A stretch of DNA of 16,314 nt, taken from JBHJOF01 sp050330055. Its GTDB lineage: Bacteria > Pseudomonadota > Alphaproteobacteria > Kiloniellales > JAKSDN01. The notes below the pieces were generated by a model. The model made no database searches. It saw only the letters and a list, made by a program, of their open reading frames with translations, and had not been told where the DNA came from. The stretch is from contig JBHJOF010000208.1 of the NCBI GenBank assembly GCA_050330055.1, forward strand, positions 1-16,314, given 5' to 3'. Position numbers and translations under genes: made by a program. Below are positions 6,695 through 13,439 of the stretch, piece after piece. How positions within the stretch are numbered: the first letter of the stretch is position 1; every line of letters begins with the position of its first letter.

Positions 6695-8206
6695 ATGGCG
6701 CGTTGTGACGCGGCGCGGGTGAGCCGCGCCGCCATCATCGGCGGCGGCGTTATCGGCGCCGGCTGGGCCGCCCAGTTCCTGGCCCGCGGCCTCGACGTGA
6801 CGGCCTGGGACCCGCACCCCGAGGGCGAGAGCCGGCTGCGCCAGGCGGTGGCCAACGCCTGGCCGGCCTTGACCCGCGTCGGCCTGGAGCCGGGCGCCGA
6901 CCAGGGACGCCTGCGCTATGCCGCCACGCTGGAGGGGGCAGTCAAGGACGCCCAGTTCGTCCAGGAATCGGCACCCGAGGACGAAGCGCTCAAGACCAGG
7001 CTGCTGGCCCAGATCGACGCGGCTGCGGCGCCCGATGTGGTGATCGCTTCCAGCTCCTCCGGCCTGCTGCCCAGCCGCATCCAGAGCGGCGCCAGGCAGC
7101 CCGGGCGCATCCTGATCGGCCATCCCTTCAACCCGGTCTACATCCTGCCGCTGGTCGAGGTGCTGGGCGGCGACAGGACCGATGCCGCCGCGATCGACTG
7201 GGCCATGGCCTTCTACGCCGCGCTCGGCAAGAAGCCGCTCAAGGTGCGGCACGAGATCCCCGGCTACATCTCCGACCGCCTGCAGGAGGCGGTCTGGCGC
7301 GAGGCGCTGCACATGGTGGCCGACGGCGTCGCCAACACGGCCGAGATCGATGCCGCGATCCACGACGGCCCCGGCCTGCGCTGGGCCTTCATGGGGCCCT
7401 GCCTGACCTTCCACCTGGCCGGAGGCGACAGCGGCATGGCGCACATGCTGGAGCAGTTCGGCCCGGCCCTGAAGCTGCCCTGGACCAAGCTCGAGGCGCC
7501 CGAGCTGACGCCCGAGCTGACCCAGCGGATGGTCGAGGGTACTCAGGCCCAGGCCGGCGGCTATACGGTCAAGGAGATCGAGCGCACCCGCGACGAACTG
7601 CTGATCGAGCTGATCGAGATCACCGCCGATTTCCGCGCCGGGAAGCGCAGCGGCGGCCGCCGCCATGCAAGCGTCGCCACGCCCTATGAAGGCAAGCCCT
7701 TCAAGCGCTGGCAGACGGGCGACACTGTGGAGGTGCCGCTCGCTCTGCACCGCACGCCGGTCAAGCCCGAGTGGGTCGACTACAACGGCCACATGAGCGA
7801 GTCCTGCTTCCTGCTGGTGGCCGGCGACGCCTCGGACGCGCTCTTCCGCTACATCGGCATCGACGAGGCCTACCGGGCGTCGGGCCGCTCGTTCTTCACG
7901 GTCGAGACCCACATGAGCAACCTGCGCGAGGCCGACGAGGGCGATCCTCTGCTGGTTACCACGCAGGTCCTAGACCTCGACGAGAAGCGTCTGCAGATCT
8001 TCCACGCCATGCGCAACGAGAAGTCCGGCGACCTGCTGGCCACCGCCGAGCAGATGCTGCTGCATGTCGAAACGAAAGACGAGCCGCGCACCGCGCCGAT
8101 CTCGCCTTCGGTCTATGAGGCCTTGCAGGCGATCCACAAGGCGCACGCCGGCCTCGCCAAGCCGAAGCAGGCCGGCCGCAGCATCGCCATCCGGCGCAAG
8201 GGATAG
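6695..8206 (+). CDS. lcdH: L-carnitine dehydrogenase fused to betainyl-CoA thioesterase
   Basis: This encodes 503 residues with two domains. Residues 10-325 are an NAD-dependent 3-hydroxyacyl-CoA-dehydrogenase-type enzyme: Rossmann motif GGGVIGAG (16-23), the SSSSG segment, and catalytic H143 in GHPFNP. This half oxidises L-carnitine to 3-dehydrocarnitine. After a basic linker (about 318-340), residues 345-490 form a hotdog thioesterase with VDYNGHM around residue 361-367, expected to hydrolyse betainyl-CoA to glycine betaine and CoA. Stand-alone carnitine dehydrogenases have about 320 residues; the fused form is known in alphaproteobacteria. The ATG at 6695 has AAAGGA 9 bases upstream; a GTG at 6719 is the only close alternative. 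The fusion brackets the cleavage enzyme's reaction, supplying its substrate and consuming its product. It probably shares a transcript with the gene before it. Confidence 0.92.
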   Translation: MARCDAARVSRAAIIGGGVIGAGWAAQFLARGLDVTAWDPHPEGESRLRQAVANAWPALTRVGLEPGADQGRLRYAATLEGAVKDAQFVQESAPEDEALKTRLLAQIDAAAAPDVVIASSSSGLLPSRIQSGARQPGRILIGHPFNPVYILPLVEVLGGDRTDAAAIDWAMAFYAALGKKPLKVRHEIPGYISDRLQEAVWREALHMVADGVANTAEIDAAIHDGPGLRWAFMGPCLTFHLAGGDSGMAHMLEQFGPALKLPWTKLEAPELTPELTQRMVEGTQAQAGGYTVKEIERTRDELLIELIEITADFRAGKRSGGRRHASVATPYEGKPFKRWQTGDTVEVPLALHRTPVKPEWVDYNGHMSESCFLLVAGDASDALFRYIGIDEAYRASGRSFFTVETHMSNLREADEGDPLLVTTQVLDLDEKRLQIFHAMRNEKSGDLLATAEQMLLHVETKDEPRTAPISPSVYEALQAIHKAHAGLAKPKQAGRSIAIRRKG

Positions 8207-8245
8207 GCTCGTGGTTTCGACGCGTGGTCCTGAGCTCTTCTCCAA

Positions 8246-8360
8246 TGTCATTGCCGGGCTTGACCCGCCTGCGGGGCCGAAGCCCCTACGGCGCGGCGAA
8301 GGCCCGGCAATCCATGGTGCCGTTGCGCGATGGATGCCCGGATCAAGTCCGGGCATGACA
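8246..8360. repeat. Composite palindromic intergenic element, TGTCAT ends
   Basis: The ends are imperfect inverted repeats: TGTCATTGCCGGGCTTGACC at the left and, at the right, the complement of TGTCATGCCCGGACTTGATC. The right arm is itself a perfect 9-bp hairpin, ATGCCCGGA (8334-8342) and TCCGGGCAT (8348-8356), with a 5-base loop; the left arm forms a shorter one (CGGG/CCCG). A third hairpin lies between them at about 8272-8286. When translated, such elements give peptides like MPGLDPGIH, often seen in spurious predicted proteins of alphaproteobacteria. It probably exists in many copies in this genome; only one is visible here. Confidence 0.75.
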
Positions 8361-8425
8361 GTGGGTGGGAGGCAAACGGTGGAGCGATCTCGCGCGGCGC
8401 TCTCGCAACGTCTATACACACACCA

Positions 8426-8520
8426 CTGTCGTCCCGGGGCTTGTCCCCGGGACCCAATGGCGGTAGCGCCTGCACGGCTGATAGGGCATTGGGTCCCGGC
8501 AACAAGTGCCGGGACGACAG
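8426..8520. repeat. Second palindromic intergenic element, CTGTCGTCCCGG ends
   Basis: Two 33-base arms (8426-8458 and 8488-8520) are inverted copies identical except at four bases. Each arm is also a hairpin with a 9-bp stem and a 5-base loop: GTCCCGGGG with CCCCGGGAC (8431-8453), and GTCCCGGCA with TGCCGGGAC (8493-8515). The four differences are paired, so both stems stay perfect. The 29 bases between the arms are not obviously structured. The architecture matches the element at 8246-8360, though the sequence differs, which suggests related repeat families. Confidence 0.8.
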
Positions 8521-8635
8521 CATCGGCGATGGCAAGGGCGCGCCACTCCCTTCCGGGATACGCGACTTCCGTTGCCTTTGCGGTGGAGGGCAGGGAGCGG
8601 GCCGTCCGCGAAGCGGACAACGAGCGAGTCCGGCC

Positions 8636-9421
8636 TTGCTGACCCACCCCAGCCTCGCCGGCAAGCGCGTCCTGGTTACCGCGGGGGCCCGCGGCATCGG
8701 CCGGGCGATTGCGGCGGGCTTCTTGGCGAACGGCGCCCGGGTGCACATCTGCGAGGTTGATGCCGAGGCTCTGGCCGCCGCCAAGGAGGCGTTGCCCGAT
8801 CTAGGTGGTACCCTGACCGATGTGTCGAAGCCGGAAGACGTCGAGCGCCTGTTCGATGAGGCCGAGGCGCGGCTGGGCGGGCTCGACGCGCTGGTCAACA
8901 ACGCCGGCATCGCCGGGCCGACCGGGCCGATCGAGAGCCTGGAACACGCCGACTGGCTGCGCACCCTCGACGTCAACCTGAACGGCATGTTCCTCTGCCT
9001 GAAGCGCGCCGTGCCGCTCCTGAGACAGGCCGGCGGCGGCTCGATCGTCAACCTGGCCTCGACCGCCGGCACCTTCGGCTATCCGCTGAGGACGCCCTAT
9101 GCCGCCTCCAAGTGGGCCGTGGTCGGCCTGACCAAGAGCCTGGCCATGGAGCTCGGCCCGGACAGGATCCGCGTCAATGCGATCTGCCCCGGCTCGGTCG
9201 AGGGCGAGCGCATCGAGCGCGTGATCGCCGCCGAGGCCAAGGCGCGCGGTGTCAGTAAGGCGGCGGTGCGCGAGAGCTACACGCGCGGCGTCTCGCTCAA
9301 GACCTTCGTCACGGCCGAGGAGATCGCCGACATGGTGCTCTTCGTCTGCTGCGACCTGGGCGCCAAGGTCTCCGGCCAGGCGTTGGCGGTGGATGGCAAT
9401 ACGGAAACGCTGGCAAGCTGA
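8636..9421 (+). CDS. Short-chain dehydrogenase/reductase (SDR)
   Basis: This encodes 261 residues if started at TTG 8636, or 260 from CTG 8639. No ATG or GTG is in frame between the repeat region and the first conserved residues; the next upstream ATG is at 8330, inside a palindromic element. Classical SDR motifs are complete: cofactor-binding TAGARGIG, NNAG, the active-site serine in NLASTAG, YAASK (Tyr and Lys), and the C-terminal VDGN. An acidic residue after the second strand (ICEVD) favours NAD over NADP. The stop is 10 bases before the acyl-CoA dehydrogenase start, so the two are probably co-translated. The substrate is unknown; in this locus a hydroxy-acyl compound such as D-carnitine or a 3-hydroxyacyl-CoA is possible. 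The ribosome site is weak, so expression may be low or the start may have been damaged by the neighbouring repeats. Confidence 0.85.
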   Translation: MLTHPSLAGKRVLVTAGARGIGRAIAAGFLANGARVHICEVDAEALAAAKEALPDLGGTLTDVSKPEDVERLFDEAEARLGGLDALVNNAGIAGPTGPIESLEHADWLRTLDVNLNGMFLCLKRAVPLLRQAGGGSIVNLASTAGTFGYPLRTPYAASKWAVVGLTKSLAMELGPDRIRVNAICPGSVEGERIERVIAAEAKARGVSKAAVRESYTRGVSLKTFVTAEEIADMVLFVCCDLGAKVSGQALAVDGNTETLAS

Positions 9422-9431
9422 GGCCCTGACC

Positions 9432-10592
9432 ATGGACTTCGCCCTCGACACCGAACAGAAGATGCTGATCGAAACGGCGCGCCGCTTCGTCGAGGAGGAG
9501 CTCTATCCCTACGAGCAGGAGGTCGAGGAGAGCGACCGCGTGCGCCCAGAGCTGCTGCGGCAGATCCGCGAGCGCTCGATCGCGCTCGGCCTCTATGCCG
9601 CCAACATGCCGGCAGAGCTGGGCGGCGGCGGGCTCGACACCGTCTCCATGTGCCTGCTCGACCGCGAGCTTGGCCGCGCCAACATGGCGTTGCAGTACAC
9701 CGTGGGCCGCCCGAGCAACATCCTGCAGGCCTGCGTCGGCGAGCAGCGCGAGCGCTATCTGCTGCCGGCGATCCGCGGCGAGAAGGTCGACTGTCTCGCA
9801 ATGACCGAGCCCGAGGCGGGCTCCGACCTGCGCTCGATGAAGTGCCGGGCGGTGAAGGATGGCGACGGCTACGTCATCACCGGCACCAAGCACTTCATCA
9901 GCCACGCCGACGTGGCCGACTTCGTGATCCTCTTCGCGGCGACAGGGGAGGAAGACTCGCCGCGCGGTCCGCGCAAGCTGATCACCTCGTTCCTGGTCGA
10001 CAAGGGTACGCCCGGCTTCACGTTGCGCGACGGCTACAGGAACGTCTCGCACCGCGGCTATCACAACTTCATCCTGGAGTTCGACGGCTGCCGCCTGCCG
10101 GCCTCCCAGGTGCTGGGCGAGCCGGGCAAGGGCTTCGAGGTGGCCAACGAGTGGCTGGCGGCGACGCGCCTGCAGGTGGCGGCGATCTGCCTCGGGCGCT
10201 GCGACCGCGCCATGGAGCTGGCGACCGACTACGCCGCCAGCCGCAAGCAGTTCGGCCAGACCATCGGCCGCTTCCAGGGCATCGGCTTCAAGCTGGCCGA
10301 CATGGAGCTGCGCCGCCGTTCCGCCGAGCTGCTGACCTACGAGGCCGCCTGGAAGTTCGACCAGGGAACCATGACCGACATGGACGCGGCTATCGCCAAG
10401 CTGGCGGCGACCGAGTCGCTCGCCTTCATCGCCGACGAGGCCTTGCAGATCCACGGCGGCATGGGCCTGATGTCCGACCTGCCGCTGGAGCGCATCTGGC
10501 GCGACGCCCGCGTCGAGCGCATCTGGGAAGGCACCAGCGAGATCCAGCGCCATATCATCTCCCGCTCCCTGCTGCGGCCGCTGGGGAGTTGA
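9432..10592 (+). CDS. Acyl-CoA dehydrogenase family flavoprotein
   Basis: This encodes 386 residues, the usual length, starting at ATG 9432 (MDFALDTEQ, the standard family beginning) with GAGG overlapping the SDR stop. The N-terminal helical domain covers about 1-125, the beta domain with MTEPEAGSDLRSMK and GTKHFISHADVADFVI about 126-235, and the C-terminal helical domain the rest. The catalytic base is present as E366 in RIWEGTSEIQRHIISR, the position used by medium-chain-type enzymes. It would use FAD and electron-transfer flavoprotein to make a 2,3-enoyl-CoA. Beside carnitine genes and a CoA ligase, gamma-butyrobetainyl-CoA is a reasonable substrate, giving crotonobetainyl-CoA, but branched or other short acyl-CoAs cannot be excluded. 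It is 187 bp from the next gene, separated by repeats. Confidence 0.9.
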   Translation: MDFALDTEQKMLIETARRFVEEELYPYEQEVEESDRVRPELLRQIRERSIALGLYAANMPAELGGGGLDTVSMCLLDRELGRANMALQYTVGRPSNILQACVGEQRERYLLPAIRGEKVDCLAMTEPEAGSDLRSMKCRAVKDGDGYVITGTKHFISHADVADFVILFAATGEEDSPRGPRKLITSFLVDKGTPGFTLRDGYRNVSHRGYHNFILEFDGCRLPASQVLGEPGKGFEVANEWLAATRLQVAAICLGRCDRAMELATDYAASRKQFGQTIGRFQGIGFKLADMELRRRSAELLTYEAAWKFDQGTMTDMDAAIAKLAATESLAFIADEALQIHGGMGLMSDLPLERIWRDARVERIWEGTSEIQRHIISRSLLRPLGS

Positions 10593-10646
10593 ACGTGACG
10601 CTGAACGTGATGCGACAAACCTCTCTTCGTTTGGCCCCCCCTTCAA

Positions 10647-10724
10647 CCTCCCCCCTCAAGGGGGGGAGGCTTTGTGGCGCCGCGCCGCGTCGCCTTCCAT
10701 TCCCTCCCCCCTCGAGGGGGAGGG
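10647..10724. repeat. Paired CCTCCCCC/GGGGGAGG hairpin repeats
   Basis: Two C-then-G hairpins lie between the acyl-CoA dehydrogenase and the synthetase: arms CCTCCCCCC (10647-10655) and GGGGGGAGG (10661-10669), and arms near 10702-10710 and 10716-10724 around TCGA. They are about 30 bases apart. The same paired layout recurs at 16242-16314. This is a common intergenic repeat style in alphaproteobacteria. It could weaken transcription between the genes. Confidence 0.75.
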
Positions 10725-10746
10725 ATAGGGAGGGGGGTCTACGAAA

Positions 10747-10761
10747 TGGGGTCAGACCCCA
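10747..10761. repeat. Short GGGGTC-A-GACCCC palindrome
   Basis: TGGGGTCAGACCCCA is a perfect 7-bp inverted repeat around a single A, 18 bases before the synthetase start. It resembles the palindrome at 12894-12920, which has the same GGGGnC-A-GnCCCC core. Such short palindromes are widespread in proteobacterial intergenic DNA. Confidence 0.7.
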
Positions 10762-10779
10762 ATTCCGTGAGGGGGCGGC

Positions 10780-12930
10780 ATGAGCGTCGCCATGCCGCGC
10801 CGCGCGACCGGGGAGCGCTTGCAGGAGAACCTCAGGCGACTGCTGCGGCCGCGCCATATCGCCTTCGTCGGCGGCAAGGTGCTGTCCTATCCGCTCAGGG
10901 TCTGCGAGCAGATCGGCTATCGAGGCGCGATCTGGGTGGTCAATCCGCACCACGCCGAGATCGCCGGGCACCGCTGCTTTGCCTCGCTCGACGACCTGCC
11001 GGAGGCGCCCGACGCCGTCTTCCTCGCCGTCAACCGCGAGCTCTCCGTGCCGCATGTCCGCGCGCTGGCCGAGATGGGCGCGGGCGGCTGCATCGCCTAT
11101 GCCGCCGGCTTCGCCGAGGTCGGGCCCGAGGGCGCGGCCTTGCAACGTCAATTGGTCGAGGCTGCCGGCGACATGGCGCTGGTCGGGCCGAACTGCTACG
11201 GCGTCCTGAATTATCTCGACGGCGCGGCACTCTGGGCCTCGCCGGCCGGCGGCACGCACGTCGAGCGCGGCGTCGCCATCGTCTCGCAGAGCGGCAACAT
11301 CGCGCTCAATCTGACCATGACCGAGCGCTCGGTGCCGCTCGCCTACGTCATCTCGGTCGGCAACCAGGCGGCGCTGGGGCTCGGCGACTTCATCGCGCCC
11401 CTGGTCGACGACCCACGCGTGACGGCGATCGGCCTCTACATCGAGGGGCTCGCCGACGTCGCCGGCTTCAGCCGCGCCGCCGAGTACGCGCTCGCCAAGG
11501 GCAAGCCGATCGTCGCCATCAAGGTCGGCCGCTCGGAGATCGCCAGCCGCCTGGCCATGACCCATACCTCGTCGCTGGCCGGCTCGGACCAGCTCTACGA
11601 CGCCCTGTTCGAGCGCCTGGGCATCCTGCGCGTCGGCTCGCTGCCGGCCCTGATGGAGACCCTGAAGCTGCTGTCGATCGGCCAGCCGCGCCCCGGGCGC
11701 AAGCTCGGCGTGCTGACCTGCTCGGGCGGTGACGCCGCGCTGGTCGCCGACCTGGCGCAGGACCTCGGGCTCGAGTTGCCGGCGCTGTCGGACAGGCAGG
11801 TGGCGGCGCTCAAGCAGCAGCTGCCGGTCTTCGCGGTGACCGCCAATCCGCTCGACTACAACACCTCGATCTGGGGCAGGGTGAACGAGCTGGAGCGCTG
11901 CTTCGCCACGATCATGGGCGAGGTCTTCGACACCACCATGCTGGTGCTCGACTACTGTCGGCCCGGCGTGCCGGGCATCGAGGAGTGGGACGCCTGCATA
12001 GACGCCATGATCCGCGCCCGCAGCACTACCGGCAAGTCGGCCGTGGTGGTGAGCAGCTTTCCCGAACTGCTGCCCGAGGCTGCGCGCGACAAGCTGATCG
12101 CCGGCGGCGTGGTGCCGCTGCAGGGCCTGGAGCAGGCCATGGAGGCGCTGGCCGGCGCCGCGCGCTACGAAGCGCTGCGCGAAGCGGCCCTGGCACGGGC
12201 GGCAGCGGGCGCTCTGCGGCTCGAGCCGGTGACGGTGGTTTCCGACAGCGCCGAGGTGATCGACGAAGTCGACAGCAAGCGCCGGCTCGCGTCCTTCGGC
12301 CTGCCGGTACCCGGGGGGCGCGTCGTCTCCGCCGCCGAGGCGCCGGATGCAGCCGCCGAGATCGGATTTCCCGTCGTGCTCAAGGCGGCCGGCAGCGCCT
12401 TCACCCACAAGACCGAGCTGGGCGCCGTCGCCCTCGACCTGAAGGGCGCGGAGGCGGTGCGCAAGGCCGCCGCCGCCATGCAGGCGCGGCTCGAGGGCCA
12501 TGACCGCTTCCTGGTCGAGCGCATGGCTGGCGGCGCGGTTGCCGAGCTGATCGTCGGTGTCAAGCGCGACCCGCAGTTCGGCCTGGCCCTCGTGCTTGGT
12601 GCCGGCGGCATCCTGGTCAACCTGGTCGAGGACGCCGCTACCCTGCTGCTGCCGACCGACCGGGCGAGCGTGGCCACCGCGCTCGACGGCCTCAAGGTTT
12701 CCCGCCTGCTTAAGGGCTACCGCGGCCAGCCGCCGGGCGACCGCGACGCGGTGATCGAGGCCGTCCTGGCGGTCGCCGCCTATGCGCAGTCCGAGTGCGA
12801 CCGCTTGCTCGAGCTCGACGTCAACCCGCTGCTGGTGCTGCCGGAGGGGCAGGGCGCTGTTGCCGCCGATGCCCTGATCCGCCTCGCCACCACCAAAAAA
12901 GGGGACAGTCCCCTTTTTTGCCATGCCTAG
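10780..12930 (+). CDS. ADP-forming acyl-CoA synthetase (acetate-CoA ligase family, fused alpha-beta)
   Basis: This encodes 716 residues from ATG 10780, with GAGGGGG upstream. Domains in order are a CoA-binding Rossmann domain (about 20-135), succinyl-CoA-ligase-like domains (about 140-455) with GPNCYG and the expected phospho-histidine H262 in THTSSLAG, and a C-terminal ATP-grasp domain (about 490-710) with VVLKAAG, FTHKTELGAV and LELDVNPL. These enzymes interconvert acid, CoA and ATP with acyl-CoA, ADP and phosphate through a phospho-histidine. The acid is unknown; gamma-butyrobetaine, crotonobetaine or carnitine are candidates given the neighbours. The last residues, from KKGDSPLFCHA, are encoded by a palindromic repeat (12894-12920) and are unlikely to be ancestral. 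The stop overlaps the start of the next gene by 8 bases. Confidence 0.88.
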   Translation: MSVAMPRRATGERLQENLRRLLRPRHIAFVGGKVLSYPLRVCEQIGYRGAIWVVNPHHAEIAGHRCFASLDDLPEAPDAVFLAVNRELSVPHVRALAEMGAGGCIAYAAGFAEVGPEGAALQRQLVEAAGDMALVGPNCYGVLNYLDGAALWASPAGGTHVERGVAIVSQSGNIALNLTMTERSVPLAYVISVGNQAALGLGDFIAPLVDDPRVTAIGLYIEGLADVAGFSRAAEYALAKGKPIVAIKVGRSEIASRLAMTHTSSLAGSDQLYDALFERLGILRVGSLPALMETLKLLSIGQPRPGRKLGVLTCSGGDAALVADLAQDLGLELPALSDRQVAALKQQLPVFAVTANPLDYNTSIWGRVNELERCFATIMGEVFDTTMLVLDYCRPGVPGIEEWDACIDAMIRARSTTGKSAVVVSSFPELLPEAARDKLIAGGVVPLQGLEQAMEALAGAARYEALREAALARAAAGALRLEPVTVVSDSAEVIDEVDSKRRLASFGLPVPGGRVVSAAEAPDAAAEIGFPVVLKAAGSAFTHKTELGAVALDLKGAEAVRKAAAAMQARLEGHDRFLVERMAGGAVAELIVGVKRDPQFGLALVLGAGGILVNLVEDAATLLLPTDRASVATALDGLKVSRLLKGYRGQPPGDRDAVIEAVLAVAAYAQSECDRLLELDVNPLLVLPEGQGAVAADALIRLATTKKGDSPLFCHA
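12894..12920. repeat. Perfect 27-bp palindrome with A6/T6 flanks, inside the end of the synthetase gene
   Basis: The sequence reads C, six A, GGGGAC, a central A, GTCCCC, six T, G: two perfect 13-base arms. A GC stem followed by six T is also the shape of an intrinsic terminator, on either strand. It lies within the last codons of the synthetase and ends 2 bases before the ATG of the thioesterase, so it occupies the whole region where a ribosome site should be. Confidence 0.85.
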
Positions 12931-13429
12931 CGCCGCGCCCCTGGAACTGCACCGCGAGCGGGTGCAGCCCGACTGGATCGATTACAACGGCCATCTGAAT
13001 GAGGCCTACTACCTGCTGATCTTCAGCCACGCGACCGACGCCGTGATGGACGCGATCGGCCTCGACGACGCGGCGCGCCGGTGCACCGGCCGCTCGCTCT
13101 ACACCCTGGAGACGCACATCAGCTACCTGGCGGAGGTCGCCGCCGGGGCCGAGGTGCGGGTGACGAGCCGGCTTCTTGATCTGCACGAGAAGCGCTTCCA
13201 CCTGTTTCATGCCATGTATGACTGCGCCGACGACCGTCTGCTGGCCGAGGCCGAGTGCATGCTGCTTCACGTCGACATGACCGGGGATGCGAGCGGGGCG
13301 CGCGCCGCGCCCTTCGCGCCCGAGGTGGCGGCGCGCCTGCAGGCGATCTTTGCCGCGCACAAGACCTTGCCGCGGCCCGAGCGGGCTGGCCGCTCGGTCG
13401 GCATCCGGCGCAAGGCAGGCCCGTCGTGA
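12923..13429 (+). CDS. Stand-alone hotdog thioesterase (betainyl-CoA thioesterase-like)
   Basis: This encodes 168 residues of the 4HBT hotdog fold. It closely resembles the C-terminal domain of the carnitine dehydrogenase fusion: VQPDWIDYNGHLNE against VKPEWVDYNGHMSE, LDLHEKRFHLFHAM against LDLDEKRLQIFHAM, and a shared C-terminal AGRS-IRRK. The aspartate of DYNGH is the expected catalytic residue. It should hydrolyse a trimethylammonium-type acyl-CoA such as betainyl-CoA or carnitinyl-CoA; two similar domains in one locus suggest different substrates. The ATG overlaps the synthetase stop and has no ribosome site of its own, because the upstream bases are the palindrome. Translation would depend on coupling; otherwise it may begin at an internal codon. 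The next gene starts 10 bases after the stop. Confidence 0.87.
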   Translation: MPSAAPLELHRERVQPDWIDYNGHLNEAYYLLIFSHATDAVMDAIGLDDAARRCTGRSLYTLETHISYLAEVAAGAEVRVTSRLLDLHEKRFHLFHAMYDCADDRLLAEAECMLLHVDMTGDASGARAAPFAPEVAARLQAIFAAHKTLPRPERAGRSVGIRRKAGPS

Positions 13430-13439
13430 AGGTGGGGGA

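Larger units (their letters stand above)
8207..8635. other. 429-bp gap between carnitine dehydrogenase and SDR genes, filled by repeats
   Basis: No gene is supported here. Most of it is the two palindromic elements at 8246-8360 and 8426-8520. A further perfect hairpin, GTCCGC-GAA-GCGGAC, lies at 8604-8618, 17 bases before the likely SDR start. Frames that cross the region read through repeats and show no protein features. The gap may break the locus into two transcripts, but no promoter motif can be named. Confidence 0.6.

Noticed and set aside
5648..7912. A 754-codon minus-strand open frame opposite the cleavage enzyme and carnitine dehydrogenase
   Set aside because: It mirrors codon structure of GC-rich genes on the other strand, shows no domain and is low in complexity (runs of G, A, R, Q and H). 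The plus-strand proteins are clearly recognisable.
8246..8520. CRISPR array or phage attachment sites
   Set aside because: The units are inverted, not direct repeats, with no regular spacers, cas genes, integrase or tRNA nearby.
8330..8635. Extension of the SDR frame upstream to an ATG at 8330
   Set aside because: The added residues are translated repeats (ARIKSGHD, SSRGLSPG) with no SDR likeness.
10555..12924. A 789-codon minus-strand open frame opposite the synthetase
   Set aside because: Antisense shadow of a gene with complete synthetase motifs; its first residues come from the palindrome and its composition is not protein-like.
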